A stretch of 64,000 nt of DNA from an uncultured Gammaproteobacteria bacterium (lineage in GTDB: Bacteria > Pseudomonadota > Gammaproteobacteria > Coxiellales > Coxiellaceae). Position numbers and translations under genes: made by a program. Shown here piece after piece: positions 18,566 through 28,623 of this stretch. The stretch is from the NCBI GenBank assembly GCA_902581285.1, contig CACHNP010000003.1, positions 25,676 to 89,675 on the forward strand, written 5' to 3'. Position 1 is the first letter of the stretch; each line of letters begins with the position of its first letter. Below the pieces are notes generated by a model. It ran no database searches, had not been told where the DNA came from, and worked only from the letters and a program-made list of their open reading frames with translations.

Positions 18566-19644
18566 TTTAATCTCAGGTATCCACCGGTTACTCTAGTTAC
18601 ATGGCCACTAAGCTCAAGGTTCAACAGCATTTCTGAGGCGGTGTCGATATTAACATCGCCAAGACAGACTATTTTCTCCATGCTCGTGACAGCAAAGTCG
18701 ACACACTCTAACAAATTGTGATGCTGTTGATCAAGCTCCACAGGGTTATTTTTGCATGTTTTCGTGTGGTAAATCAAGCTGTTGTTATTCATGATTGATA
18801 TTATTTCAGTCGTATTATCAATTAGATATGCCCCTTCTTTGATCAGTTTGTGGGTGCCCTTTGCATTTGTGCACCGAATGGATCCAGGAAGCGCAAATAC
18901 GTCTTTTCCTTGATTAAGTGCGCAATCGGCAGTGATCAGAGACCCACTATTTAAACCAGCCTCAATGACCAATGTGGACAGGCTCATGCCGCTGATAAGG
19001 TGGTTTCGTATTGGGAAATTGTGTTTGCAAGGCGCTGATTTTAATGGGAATTGAGATATGAGGCCACCTTTTTCAGCGATCTTTTCTGCCAGGCTGGTGT
19101 TTTTTTTGGGGTAAATGGAGTGCAGTCCGGAGCCCAGTATCGCGATTGTGGGTTGCTGAGCTTGAAGTGCGCCTTGGTGAGCGGCTGTGTCGATGCCAAC
19201 AGCCAGCCCGCTGGTGATAGTATAGCCATTGTTGCTCAACTCATATGCGAACTCAGTTGCGTGGTTGATTCCGAAAGGAGTCGCCTTGCGGCTGCCAACG
19301 ATCGCAATTTGCGGGGTTGCGAGCAAGTTGGGATTTCCTTGCAGATACAAAATGGGTGGGGGTGTGGCAATTTGCTGCAGTAGTTCAGGGTAGAACGGGC
19401 TGTCTCTGTGAATAATGTAATGGTTTGGCTGTTGTTGCCAGGCCATGTCGTAGTCCAGTTTGCTTTGTTCGGGGTGACGCAGTGCAGAGCGAGTGCAATC
19501 CGGTGTTTGCGGGTGATCAAGTAGGTAACTAATTATTTTACAGGGTGTTTTCAGTTGCAGGTGCAACTGCGTGAGTGCCTGAGCGCTGAGTCCTGGTGCG
19601 TAGTAAAGTGTCAGCCATTTTAGGGTGATGTGGTCATTGTTCAT
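18562..19644 (-). CDS. dprA: DNA processing protein DprA
   Basis: DprA binds incoming single-stranded DNA during natural transformation and loads RecA. The internal ATG at 19644 is chosen because it gives the usual N-terminal helical domain (TLKWLTLYYAPGLSAQALTQ, near 7-26); the frame is open 35 codons further upstream but those residues do not look like DprA. The Rossmann-like core shows VGSRKATPFG and SGLAVGIDTAAH, the family hallmarks. A C-terminal winged helix (LLECVDFAVTSMEKI to GGYLRLK) is intact. The product is about 360 residues. The 5' end and upstream region (19573-19719) are duplicated in decayed form at 23924-24070. Confidence 0.9.
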   Translation of the reverse strand: MNNDHITLKWLTLYYAPGLSAQALTQLHLQLKTPCKIISYLLDHPQTPDCTRSALRHPEQSKLDYDMAWQQQPNHYIIHRDSPFYPELLQQIATPPPILYLQGNPNLLATPQIAIVGSRKATPFGINHATEFAYELSNNGYTITSGLAVGIDTAAHQGALQAQQPTIAILGSGLHSIYPKKNTSLAEKIAEKGGLISQFPLKSAPCKHNFPIRNHLISGMSLSTLVIEAGLNSGSLITADCALNQGKDVFALPGSIRCTNAKGTHKLIKEGAYLIDNTTEIISIMNNNSLIYHTKTCKNNPVELDQQHHNLLECVDFAVTSMEKIVCLGDVNIDTASEMLLNLELSGHVTRVTGGYLRLK

Positions 19645-19719
19645 GATATGCGTCCTTGCAATGAGTGTGAGCTGACAGTGTAGGTGCTGTGTGGTTTTGT
19701 TCAATACCGGGGCAAGTTT
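19573..19719. repeat. Direct repeat, intact copy (dprA 5' end)
   Basis: 147 bp covering the first codons of dprA and its upstream region. It aligns without any gap to 23924-24070, with roughly three quarters of bases identical by eye. The two copies flank the 1330-residue orphan gene. Confidence 0.85.
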
Positions 19720-19843
19720 GTTGCTTGGCAGTTCGTTGAAAGAGTGCATTAGTAGAGTCCATTTGTACTAAGCTGGAAGAAAAAAAGCTCACAGGGTGTG
19801 TCGTTATGTAATGACTTGTATGGTATGAAATTAAAAAATTACT

Positions 19844-19862
19844 TTAATTAAACTTTAACTTT
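19844..19862 (+). promoter_or_regulatory. PmrA-like TTAA direct repeat
   Basis: TTAA at 19844-19847 and 19855-19858, 11 bp apart in a CTTTAAT / CTTTAAC context, about 80 nt before the large orphan gene. The best -10 candidate (TATTAT, 19893-19898) is too far away for the usual arrangement, so this is weaker than the site before 3332. Confidence 0.25.
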
Positions 19863-19940
19863 TTTATGTGTGTGGCAAATGCCATTGTGTGTTATTATTG
19901 TCAAAAAACAGTCATGCACCTCAAGAAAGGCAGATAGAAT

Positions 19941-22900
19941 ATGCATAGTAAACATCATGAAAAAAAACGTCAATCTAGTTATCCTCCTCGAATAGGTGAT
20001 GCAACCCTTGGTAAGTTAATACACCTTGTCAAGTGGATGCGGGGTGTTGTGGGTGACTTTAAGTCGCTTCCATTAATACAGAACCCGCACCTTCCGGCTG
20101 TTCAGGATGAAGCCTTGATAAAGGCAATCAGAGAAAGCTCCTCTGGGCGTGCGGAAGTGATTTATGACCGCATTCAGAAGGACGAATTATCACGTAGAGG
20201 ACGCCTCGAGTTATTCCATGACTTGTTTAGTGAGTTTCTCGCTACAATTGAAACATACAGCCCACAAAACATTCATCGAGTGGGAATTGCAAATCGACCT
20301 AAATTTTATGATCCGTACGATATTGTGTTAATCACGATGTGTTGTTTTCTTGTTTTGAATCAAGAGAGCGACATAATGAAGTGTACTACTGGTGCGGGAG
20401 ACAGGCCCTCAATAACTTATGACGCGCTCTTTCTCTTGCAAACGGCTTTGTGTCATGGCATGAAGGATACTGGAGGATTAATAGGTATCGATATGTGTAT
20501 CATCAGTGACTTTGTGACAGCGTATTCAGCAGAAGCGTTGCGTGGTTTTGTTGATAAAAATAAAACAACGTGCGTGTTTGATTTGATAGACTGCCTGGAT
20601 GCAATTGCTTATTGGTATGGAATGACGCATGGAGTAACGCACTATAAGAAAAAAAATTCATTCAGCTCAAGGGAAATGATCTATAATGATGAATTATTTC
20701 AAGAACTCGGTGAAATATGTCAAGGCATGCTTCTCAAGCCACAGTTTACGCGTCACTATCAAAAATCGTTACACTATGATTCCATTTACAGTATGCCAAG
20801 TACTATCAGTTTTTTTACCTCTGAGACGGTTGAAGCAGCACAACTACAGTACGTGCTTCATCTGGCTGCTAGTTATGAAAACTGTTCATCTGATCGTGGA
20901 AAAAAAGCAATCGAAAATAACATGGTGTCACTCATAAAAAGTAACTTGTCATTGGTTTTGGATTCTTATCAGCAGTATGAGACCCTCCCTTATGCTTCCC
21001 CCTTTTTTATGAATGTGATGCGCGGCCTCTTGTTTATTGATTTGAAGGAGGTCTCGCCTTCTTTGTATCAGAAACTGATAGCAAGAATTGCAAACGAAGA
21101 ATTGATTAAAGACAGCATACTGAGGTGTTTGCGCTTACAATATGAGACAATGCTTAGTTCTGAGTATTTTACCAATAGCAATGCTTTCTTTACCATCATG
21201 TCTAAAATCTGCTTTAATAAGCTTTATCCACTATGTGAACCTATTTTACAGCCAATTTATTCTAAGTTTAATTCATATTTGGAAAATTTTGGTGGCAATG
21301 GTAGTGAATCATTGTATGAAGAAAAAGAAAAACTATCTCAATTTGTGAAGGGGTGCGTTGCCAGTGTTGGTGTGTCGTCACGAGTGATGATTATAAATGC
21401 GTTTTCTTCTCATGAGAGATCCGTGTTCCCGCTATCATTAGAGCGTAGGTTTGTACTTGAAATTCTGGAACAACTGGATATTCATGCTAATCCAGCTTTG
21501 GTGATGAACTATTATATTCATGATCCGGCAATATATTGTGATTCTGATTTTCAGCAATTCATGAGTTCTTTGATGAAAAAGCTCGGTTCTAGTCAGTGTA
21601 TCTCGGTGAGTAATTGTGAGCTGTTTCTTGATTGTTTGCAGGCCGCAGTGTCTGTTGGACATCATGATCTTGCTGCTGTTATTTTAGATGGGTTCGAAGC
21701 TTCGGTGCGTGAGACACGTGTTTGTGACGGAGTGATAGAAGGATTCATTAGTGCGATGAAGGCAGTATCAAGGCCGTTGTTGATCAGTGACCTACAAACA
21801 GTTGCGCGAGTCTCAGGCATGCTGAAAATATGGGAAGAATCTGGCGGAGTGTTAGAACAATCCTTTTTGTCTGAGCAGATATTGCTGGGTCTGATGCAAA
21901 ATATAGAATTAACAAGAGTAGACAACGCTCATGTTCTTGAATCATTTGTTTTGAGTTATTTTAAGGTCGAAAGAAGACTCTCCGTTAAATTAGTGAAGTG
22001 CTTTATAAAACGTCTTAACGACTCTTCAACCCCTATTTTCGAGAAAGCGTTGGTGTTGGGTTTTCTACAAGAACACTGCAGGCTAAGCAATGAGTCTCAT
22101 GAGGTGATACTCGAGTTTCTTATCAACGGTATCAACAGGGATGAGCTGCATGATATGGCGATCAGATTCTTATCCGAATACTGTGAGAAAGGAGAAGAGG
22201 AAAAGAAACGGTTAATGCAGACAATGCAGCGACTGACTATGCCTATTGTATGGATGAAATATCTCTGTGATTCAATGTATAATGTGACTTTTTTCGATGA
22301 CTTTTTCCCACTGATGGAATGGGGAGAGGGTTGGTTTGATCGTGCATTGCAATACTTTTCTGAAAATAAAGGTGCGCTAGATTTAACTGAAAGTTGTAAA
22401 AAAGCCTCGAGGAAATTTGAAGACAGGGTACTGTCAGAGTCTTTTGTTGATGATATTCCAAAGCTACAAGTCACTACGCGTATTCTAAAGCAATATTTAA
22501 CTGATTTTTGTTCTGAAAAAAATATTAACAGAGTCGTGGCTTTGCTTCTCATGATGAAAGAGAATCAAGACACAATTGTAAGTTATATTTTACCACTCTG
22601 GTGCGAGAATGATGATGTGTTGCGTTGTATCGCACAACATTTGATTGATCGTGGGATTGATGCTGAAAAAGTTGTCGAATTAGTGACTGCTTGTATGCTT
22701 AAGCCCTTTGGAATGAAATCATCTGAATTAAAACACGATGGCCAGTTTAAATTTGATTATCTGTTGAATGAAGTAGATAGTGGCGAAGCGGCTAATATAG
22801 TATTGGCTTTATGTGGCATGTTGATTTTCTGTCGATCCAGTCGACAGGCGGGGAAAAATTGCCGAGATAACTTGCATGACTACGTATTCAGATTGGGTTG

Positions 22901-23933
22901 TCAATTGGAACAATCAGGCCGTTTTGATTTCTTAACTTTAACTGATCTTAAATATTGTTTATTGCATTCGATGATATCCACCAGCGAATTTAAGACTAAG
23001 TTAGAGTCTTTTATGATGCAAAATGATAAAGATACCGTGCCGAAGAACGATCAGAGTAAATGGTTAGGTTTCTTGAATGCGCTGAATAAAATTGATATCG
23101 GTATGTTGAAGCAGTGTGTCAGTCTTGTTGGTGCGTGGCGCGAATCGCGATATAAAGATATTGTCTCATTCCTCGAAAAAACATGGTTAACTGATTTTAT
23201 GCAAGCTGATAAGGGGCAGCGCTCTTTGTTAAGAGAGGCATGTGGTATCATGGCCAGTTCTTCTGATGTTCAGACTGATTTTCTATGCTTAAGGGCCATT
23301 GATGCTTTAATTAAGGGTGATGTAAGTCTGGTGTCTTGTTTTAAAAACAATCATCAGGCTATTTGTAAAAAATCCATGATTAAACACCCAAAAGACTTGC
23401 CTGCTCATAAAAAGGCGCTTTTAAATCACTCGTTGTTTAGATTTGCCATTCGCAAAATTGTAAGTGCTGAATGGGCAAGTCCTACCAATGAAAAAGAATT
23501 TCTTTTTACCTATAGTAACGATGCTCAGTTGGTTGAATGTCTTGCGGAATCCATCAAGCGATTATGTAAAAAGTCTGATTTCAAGAAGTCTGATTTGTTT
23601 GATTTGATAAAGGATTGTGAATTTCTAAGGAATTATTTATTTTCTTCCGCGGTGTGTTATGAGCGACGTTTGGTTGATGGTCTATTTTCCGTTTTTGCGA
23701 CACTAACGTCTCGTGGAAACGCGGGATTTTTTAAAGGTTCTGCTAAGGATCTGACAGCTCTTGTGTATTTGGAGGATCAGTTTCTTGGTAAGGTGTCGAA
23801 GTCGAAAAGTGCTTTGTTTTCATCTTTGTCACTGAGTACTTTTATTTGTGATGCTATTGAAAAGTTTAAAGGCCTGAAATGCAAACAAGAACAGGAGAGA
23901 TCTGAGCGATTGTTGAGGCCTTTTAGTGCTTGA
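19941..23933 (+). CDS. 1330-residue helical orphan protein
   Basis: Unrecognised very large protein, intact over 3993 bases. AAGGCAG lies about 10 nt before the ATG. The first 15 residues are very basic (His, Lys, Arg); the remainder is a dense mix of amphipathic helices, many with paired-helix (HEAT/ARM-like) character, and without clear membrane segments. Cysteine content is rather high. The product ends RLLRPFSA, and its last 10 bases lie inside the decayed copy of the dprA 5' region. It has no operon partner and sits between divergent dprA and its copy. Size, isolation and lack of homology to housekeeping families suggest an accessory or effector-type protein; this is inference. Confidence 0.65.
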   Translation: MHSKHHEKKRQSSYPPRIGDATLGKLIHLVKWMRGVVGDFKSLPLIQNPHLPAVQDEALIKAIRESSSGRAEVIYDRIQKDELSRRGRLELFHDLFSEFLATIETYSPQNIHRVGIANRPKFYDPYDIVLITMCCFLVLNQESDIMKCTTGAGDRPSITYDALFLLQTALCHGMKDTGGLIGIDMCIISDFVTAYSAEALRGFVDKNKTTCVFDLIDCLDAIAYWYGMTHGVTHYKKKNSFSSREMIYNDELFQELGEICQGMLLKPQFTRHYQKSLHYDSIYSMPSTISFFTSETVEAAQLQYVLHLAASYENCSSDRGKKAIENNMVSLIKSNLSLVLDSYQQYETLPYASPFFMNVMRGLLFIDLKEVSPSLYQKLIARIANEELIKDSILRCLRLQYETMLSSEYFTNSNAFFTIMSKICFNKLYPLCEPILQPIYSKFNSYLENFGGNGSESLYEEKEKLSQFVKGCVASVGVSSRVMIINAFSSHERSVFPLSLERRFVLEILEQLDIHANPALVMNYYIHDPAIYCDSDFQQFMSSLMKKLGSSQCISVSNCELFLDCLQAAVSVGHHDLAAVILDGFEASVRETRVCDGVIEGFISAMKAVSRPLLISDLQTVARVSGMLKIWEESGGVLEQSFLSEQILLGLMQNIELTRVDNAHVLESFVLSYFKVERRLSVKLVKCFIKRLNDSSTPIFEKALVLGFLQEHCRLSNESHEVILEFLINGINRDELHDMAIRFLSEYCEKGEEEKKRLMQTMQRLTMPIVWMKYLCDSMYNVTFFDDFFPLMEWGEGWFDRALQYFSENKGALDLTESCKKASRKFEDRVLSESFVDDIPKLQVTTRILKQYLTDFCSEKNINRVVALLLMMKENQDTIVSYILPLWCENDDVLRCIAQHLIDRGIDAEKVVELVTACMLKPFGMKSSELKHDGQFKFDYLLNEVDSGEAANIVLALCGMLIFCRSSRQAGKNCRDNLHDYVFRLGCQLEQSGRFDFLTLTDLKYCLLHSMISTSEFKTKLESFMMQNDKDTVPKNDQSKWLGFLNALNKIDIGMLKQCVSLVGAWRESRYKDIVSFLEKTWLTDFMQADKGQRSLLREACGIMASSSDVQTDFLCLRAIDALIKGDVSLVSCFKNNHQAICKKSMIKHPKDLPAHKKALLNHSLFRFAIRKIVSAEWASPTNEKEFLFTYSNDAQLVECLAESIKRLCKKSDFKKSDLFDLIKDCEFLRNYLFSSAVCYERRLVDGLFSVFATLTSRGNAGFFKGSAKDLTALVYLEDQFLGKVSKSKSALFSSLSLSTFICDAIEKFKGLKCKQEQERSERLLRPFSA

Positions 23934-24070
23934 ATGTTGACTCCGGGTGCGTAGTAAAGTGTGGGCCATTTTCGTATGGTGTGATTGTTGTTCATGGTGT
24001 GCGTTCTTGCAGTAAGAGTAAGCTAGTAGTGTAGGTGCTGTGTGGTTCTGTTCAATGCCGCGTTAAGTTT
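23924..24070 (-). pseudogene. Decayed copy of the dprA 5' end
   Basis: Minus-strand translation from the ATG at 23995 gives MNNNHTIRKWPTLYYAPGVN, plainly related to the DprA start (MNNDHITLKWLTLYYAPG), and then loses similarity within about 30 codons. Upstream bases match as well, including GTAGGTGCTGTGTGG. The copy aligns gap-free with 19573-19719. It has no DprA core and cannot function. It overlaps the last codons of the 1330-residue gene on the other strand. Confidence 0.85.
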
Positions 24071-24171
24071 TTTACGCCTTAGTGTATTTTACATTGTTGC
24101 CTGTGTTTTAATAAACGCATTTTGTTTTAATGTAAAATCAATTGTTCAGCACTAAACAGCGAGCGGTGCGG

Positions 24172-25749
24172 CTAGTGTGCCTTGAGGTTGAGATCGGTGA
24201 TGTACTCTTGCGTCATTTTATCATCCAATCGAAAGTGAATAGCTAAGTGCATGATGGCCACACTGAACGCAGCAATGATTAAGTAGTCCCATCCTGTTGG
24301 GATTATGCCTTTTCCATTGAATTGACCCAAATAAGAAATGAGGCTGACACCGGTAAGGTACGGCCACAGCCATACAGAGGCGCGCCAGTCAAAGGAGATG
24401 GATCTGCCTCGTTCTGACAATCGGTGATAAGAAAATAAAATGATGACGCCTGCAATCAGTGCTATACACAGTTTGGAGATGATATCCCAGCCAGTGAAAT
24501 ACGTAATCAAGTTGCAGAGAATGAAAGCAAGATTCGCCCAAAGGTAGGCGAATGGTAAGCGGAAAGGTCGTCGTTGTTGGGGCAGTTGGCGGCGGAGGGT
24601 GAGTAAACAAACAGGCGCAATGGCGTAAGACAGTGCCATAAGCAGGTTTAAAAATTCAGCCATCACTTGCCAGCTGTGCATTTGGGTAAACATCAGCATG
24701 CCGAGAAGAAAAGAAAACCCGATACCGAACAGCGGATTGCCTTGCGGGTTAAGCTTCTGGAGAAAGGTCGGTAGGTAGCCGTTGGTACTCGATCCATACA
24801 AAGAACGCCCGGCGCTACTCATGTACATCAATGCCGCAGCAAGGGGCCCCAGTATTGCGCCAATCGTGAGCAGTGGGTTTAAAGCTTGAAGTTTGTCTTG
24901 AGCTAGAATGGTTGGGAACGGACTTGTTAAGTGTAAGCCACTAAAGCCGTTGCGTAAATTGGCTGTTGTCAGTGAGCTGGCGAAAGTAAATTGCAAAACT
25001 AAGTAGATGGTCAGTGTGATGGTGATCGAGCCGATGATCGCAAAAGGTAAGGTTTTGCTTGGGTTCTTAGCTTCACCTGCCATTTCGCAAGATTGCTTGA
25101 ATCCGTTGAAAGCAAAGAGGATGCCGCCTGATGCAATCGCACTTAAAATCCCATGGAAGCCATAAGGAGAGAACGGTTGGTTTGCTGGGTGAATCACATT
25201 ATGGAAGCTGAATTTGTGGTAAAGCACCACACCGGCAACAACAAAAGGAATAATTATTTTGAGCAAAGTGAGTAGGTTGTTGCACTTCATAAGCCAGCGC
25301 AGAGAGAAAATATTGATGGTGGAAATAATCAGCATAAGACCAGCGGCTGCCAGGTAGCCGAGGGTCGATAAGTTGCCATCTGATGCGGCACCACTGTCGT
25401 TGATTAAGCTGGGTAGGTAATACGAGGTGGACTGGATAACTGCCTGTACTTCGGCGGCCACAAGCCCGGCGTAAGAGAGCCAAATCATCCAAGAAAAGAT
25501 AAAGCTGACAATGGAGCCGTGTGTGTACTGAGGGATACGGGTACTGGAGCCGGTAATCGGTATCATCGAGCTGAGCTCAGCAAAGACAAAAGCGATGATG
25601 ACCACAGCCGCACCACCGATGAGCCACGAAATGATGGCGGCGGGGCCGGCATTTTTAGCGGTTAATTGTGCAGTGAATAACCAGCCTGAGCCAAGAATGG
25701 CGCTGACTGACGCGAAGAGTAACGTGGTAGCTGAAAGGGAGCGTTTCAT
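24172..25749 (-). CDS. APC-superfamily amino-acid permease
   Basis: A 525-residue inner-membrane transporter with about 12 to 14 hydrophobic segments. The N-terminal SVSAILGSGWLFTAQ and ELSSMIPITGSSTRIPQ are typical of amino acid-polyamine-organocation permeases, which exchange or import amino acids with protons. The start at 25749 (MKRSLSATTLLF) is chosen because the 26 upstream in-frame codons lack permease character and lie in the divergent promoter region shared with polA. The substrate cannot be named. It is a single-gene unit, divergent from polA. Confidence 0.8.
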   Translation of the reverse strand: MKRSLSATTLLFASVSAILGSGWLFTAQLTAKNAGPAAIISWLIGGAAVVIIAFVFAELSSMIPITGSSTRIPQYTHGSIVSFIFSWMIWLSYAGLVAAEVQAVIQSTSYYLPSLINDSGAASDGNLSTLGYLAAAGLMLIISTINIFSLRWLMKCNNLLTLLKIIIPFVVAGVVLYHKFSFHNVIHPANQPFSPYGFHGILSAIASGGILFAFNGFKQSCEMAGEAKNPSKTLPFAIIGSITITLTIYLVLQFTFASSLTTANLRNGFSGLHLTSPFPTILAQDKLQALNPLLTIGAILGPLAAALMYMSSAGRSLYGSSTNGYLPTFLQKLNPQGNPLFGIGFSFLLGMLMFTQMHSWQVMAEFLNLLMALSYAIAPVCLLTLRRQLPQQRRPFRLPFAYLWANLAFILCNLITYFTGWDIISKLCIALIAGVIILFSYHRLSERGRSISFDWRASVWLWPYLTGVSLISYLGQFNGKGIIPTGWDYLIIAAFSVAIMHLAIHFRLDDKMTQEYITDLNLKAH

Positions 25750-25761
25750 GAAATAATTTCT

Positions 25762-25791
25762 TTGTTTTATTTTGAAAAAGAGGACTATAAT
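25762..25791 (+). promoter_or_regulatory. Candidate polA promoter
   Basis: TTGTTT (25762-25767), an 18-bp spacer and a perfect TATAAT (25786-25791), placed about 80 nt before the polA start. Confidence 0.45.
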
Positions 25792-25808
25792 AAACCCTTC
25801 GCTTTTAT

Positions 25809-25828
25809 AGTGCACGAAAAAGTGCACT
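25809..25828 (+). promoter_or_regulatory. Leader hairpin before polA
   Basis: AGTGCAC and GTGCACT pair across a six-base GAAAAA loop and are followed by TTTAATATT. It lies between the candidate promoter and the polA start, so it could be a weak attenuator or an RNA-stability hairpin. Confidence 0.35.
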
Positions 25829-25872
25829 TTAATATTAAATTTTGGTTGAATAACGTAGTCATAAGGTTAATT

Positions 25873-28587
25873 ATGGATCAATTGTTTGATAAAAAGCCAT
25901 TTGTTGTGGTGGATGGTTCTTCTTATTTATTTCGCGCTTACTACGCTATGCCTGCGCTAACCAATTCTTCTGGTTTGCCAACCGGCGCTATATATGGCGT
26001 GCTCAATATGTTGCAAAAGCTGATTAATGATTACTCACCTGAACACATGGTGGTTGTTTTTGATCCGAAAGGAAAAACCACAAGACACGAATGGTTTCCG
26101 GATTACAAAGCGAACCGCAGCGCGATGCCGAACGAATTGGCACAACAAATCCCGTATCTACATAAAGCGATTCAAGCATTGGGATTACCGATTAAAATTG
26201 AGCCCGGTGTTGAAGCGGATGATTTAATTGGTACTTATGCAAAAAAAGCAGTGGATCAGGGGTTGCCGGTGTTGATATCGACTGGTGATAAAGACATGGC
26301 TCAGTTAGTCAATGACCGTGTTCATCTGATCAACACCATGAAGAATCAGCGTCTGGATATTGATGGAGTAAAAGAAAAGTACGGTGTTTTACCAGAGCGA
26401 ATTATCGATTATCTCGCATTGATGGGGGACACCAGTGATAACATTCCAGGGGTCAAAAGTGTGGGTCCCAAAACTGCTGTGAAGTGGATTGATAAGTACG
26501 GTTCTTTAGACGGTATCGTTTCTAATGCGGATGCAATTAGTGGTAAAGTGGGTGGCAATTTGAAAGCGGCAATTGATGGTGGTGATCTGGATTTGGCAAA
26601 GCGGCTGGTTACAATTAATTGTGACATTGACTGCTCTGGTATGCCAAAGGATTTTCACTTGGCGGATCCCAATTGGGGTGAGTTGCGTGAACTATTTCAA
26701 GAACTGGAATTTACCAAGTGGCTAAAAGAATTGGACAGCTCAGATGACTTGGTGGCGGAAGAGCCTAAGCCGACTGAGGTTGAACAGCAGTATGAAACGG
26801 TTTTGACACTAGATCAGTGGTCTTCTTGGTTGAAGCGATTACAAGACGTAGCGGTGTTTGCGTTTGATACTGAAACCACCAGTATCGATCCGATGGAAGC
26901 GGAGTTGGTGGGTTTTTCTGTTTCAACTCAGGCGGGGGAAGCGGCCTATGTGCCGCTGGCACACGATTACCCTGATGCGCCACAGCAATGTGATCGAGGT
27001 GTGGTGTTGCAGCAATTAGCCGGTATTTTGAGTGATGTCAATAAAACGTGTGTGGGGCATAATTTGAAATACGATTTGCACGTTTTAAAACGTCAGGGAA
27101 TACCAGTGGCTAACCGGTTGTGGGACACCATGCTGGCATCCTATATTATTAATCCGTCAGCCAGAGGGCATAAGTTGGATAAGTTAGTGCTGGGTGCGTT
27201 TGGTCACGCCATGGTGGCGTTTGAGGACGTGGCTGGAACAGGTGCTAAACAAGTGACGTTCGATCAGGTTGACTTGGATGTGGCTGGGCATTATGCAGCC
27301 GAGGACGCTGATATGACCTTACGTTTGTATCATCATTTGTGTCCATTAATAGAGGTTAAACCCAATCACCGTTTGTTTCATGAAGTGGATCTTCCTTTGA
27401 TGCAAGTCTTATTAAACATGGAGCACGAAGGAGTGAACATTGATGCGGATATGTTAGTGCAACAAAGTAACGAGTTGGCTAATAAACTGGATCATTTGCA
27501 AAAGGAAATTTATGAGTCGGCTGAAGAAGAGTTTAATGTTGCGTCCACGAAACAATTGCGAGCCGTGTTGTTTGATAAGTTGCAGTTGCCAATAATTAAA
27601 AAAACACCGAAAGGTCAGCCATCAACATCAGAGGAAGTATTGCAGGAATTGGCATCGACTTATGTTTTACCGAAAAAGATTCTAGATTTCAGAAGTTCGC
27701 AAAAGTTAAAATCCACTTATACTGATAAATTACCATTACAGATTAACCCTCATACCGGTCGTATTCATACTCAATACAATCAAACCGTGACAACCACTGG
27801 TCGGTTGTCATCGAATAACCCGAACTTACAAAATATACCCGTGAGACATGCCGATGGTCGTAAGGTTCGACAAGCCTTTGTTGCAAGAGAGGGGCGAGTT
27901 ATTGTTGCAGCAGACTACTCTCAAATTGAGTTGCGTATCATGGCGCATTTGTCTCAAGACCCATCGTTGCTGCGCGCTTTTACAGACGGGGTGGACGTGC
28001 ATTCCGCAACCGCGTCCGAGGTGTTCTCAGTTGCTGTTGATGATGTCACGCTAGAGCAGCGGCGTCGTGCGAAGGCAATTAATTTTGGATTGATTTATGG
28101 GATGTCCGCATTTGGATTAGCAAAACAGCTGGGCGTGGGGCGACAAGACGCGCAACAATATATTGATATCTATTTTGATCGCTATCCAAAAGTGCTGGAG
28201 TATATGAATAACGCTCGTGATGTGGCTAAGCAGCAGGGTTATGTTGAGACCATGATAGGGCGTCGGTTATACACGCCGGATATCAATGCGTCTAATGGTA
28301 TTCGACGAAAGGCTGCGGAGCGCGCGGCAATTAACGCCCCGTTACAAGGGTCGGCAGCAGATATTATTAAGCTAGCGATGTTGTCTTGTGCGCAATGGGT
28401 GCCGAACTACGAGAAAGATGTCAGTTTATTAATGCAAGTACATGATGAATTGGTATTCTCGGTTGCGTCCCCTGTGCTAGATGATGTGGTGTCGCGTATA
28501 CGCTGCTCGATGGAGGGGGCGGTTGAGATGTCAGTGCCATTGTTAGTTGATGTGGGTGTTGGCGATAGCTGGGATGCGGCGCATTAA
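25873..28587 (+). CDS. polA: DNA polymerase I
   Basis: Replication and repair polymerase that removes RNA primers and fills gaps. The ATG at 25873 gives MDQLFDKKPFVVVDGSSYLF, the normal PolA start; the 37 upstream open codons are leader. The 904-residue product has the 5'-3' exonuclease domain (about 1-290), a 3'-5' proofreading domain with its DxE motif in DTETTS (about 332) and YAAEDADMT, and the polymerase domain with motif A DYSQIELR (about 681), the O-helix RRRAKAINFGLIYG and motif C HDELVF (about 857). All catalytic acids appear present, so proofreading is probably retained. It is followed by a sugar porter after 36 nt. Confidence 0.96.
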   Translation: MDQLFDKKPFVVVDGSSYLFRAYYAMPALTNSSGLPTGAIYGVLNMLQKLINDYSPEHMVVVFDPKGKTTRHEWFPDYKANRSAMPNELAQQIPYLHKAIQALGLPIKIEPGVEADDLIGTYAKKAVDQGLPVLISTGDKDMAQLVNDRVHLINTMKNQRLDIDGVKEKYGVLPERIIDYLALMGDTSDNIPGVKSVGPKTAVKWIDKYGSLDGIVSNADAISGKVGGNLKAAIDGGDLDLAKRLVTINCDIDCSGMPKDFHLADPNWGELRELFQELEFTKWLKELDSSDDLVAEEPKPTEVEQQYETVLTLDQWSSWLKRLQDVAVFAFDTETTSIDPMEAELVGFSVSTQAGEAAYVPLAHDYPDAPQQCDRGVVLQQLAGILSDVNKTCVGHNLKYDLHVLKRQGIPVANRLWDTMLASYIINPSARGHKLDKLVLGAFGHAMVAFEDVAGTGAKQVTFDQVDLDVAGHYAAEDADMTLRLYHHLCPLIEVKPNHRLFHEVDLPLMQVLLNMEHEGVNIDADMLVQQSNELANKLDHLQKEIYESAEEEFNVASTKQLRAVLFDKLQLPIIKKTPKGQPSTSEEVLQELASTYVLPKKILDFRSSQKLKSTYTDKLPLQINPHTGRIHTQYNQTVTTTGRLSSNNPNLQNIPVRHADGRKVRQAFVAREGRVIVAADYSQIELRIMAHLSQDPSLLRAFTDGVDVHSATASEVFSVAVDDVTLEQRRRAKAINFGLIYGMSAFGLAKQLGVGRQDAQQYIDIYFDRYPKVLEYMNNARDVAKQQGYVETMIGRRLYTPDINASNGIRRKAAERAAINAPLQGSAADIIKLAMLSCAQWVPNYEKDVSLLMQVHDELVFSVASPVLDDVVSRIRCSMEGAVEMSVPLLVDVGVGDSWDAAH

Positions 28588-28623
28588 AGTGCCGACCGCA
28601 TAATATGACAAAAGGAGAGGTCT

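Noticed and set aside
19941..23933. Homology between the 1330-aa and the 1104-aa giants
   Set aside because: Both are helical and charge-rich, but I could not align any conserved block by eye, so common ancestry is not claimed.
23777..23995. 72-codon minus-strand frame beginning like DprA
   Set aside because: Only the first part is DprA-derived; the rest is antisense to the 1330-aa gene. Treated as a gene fragment, not a gene.
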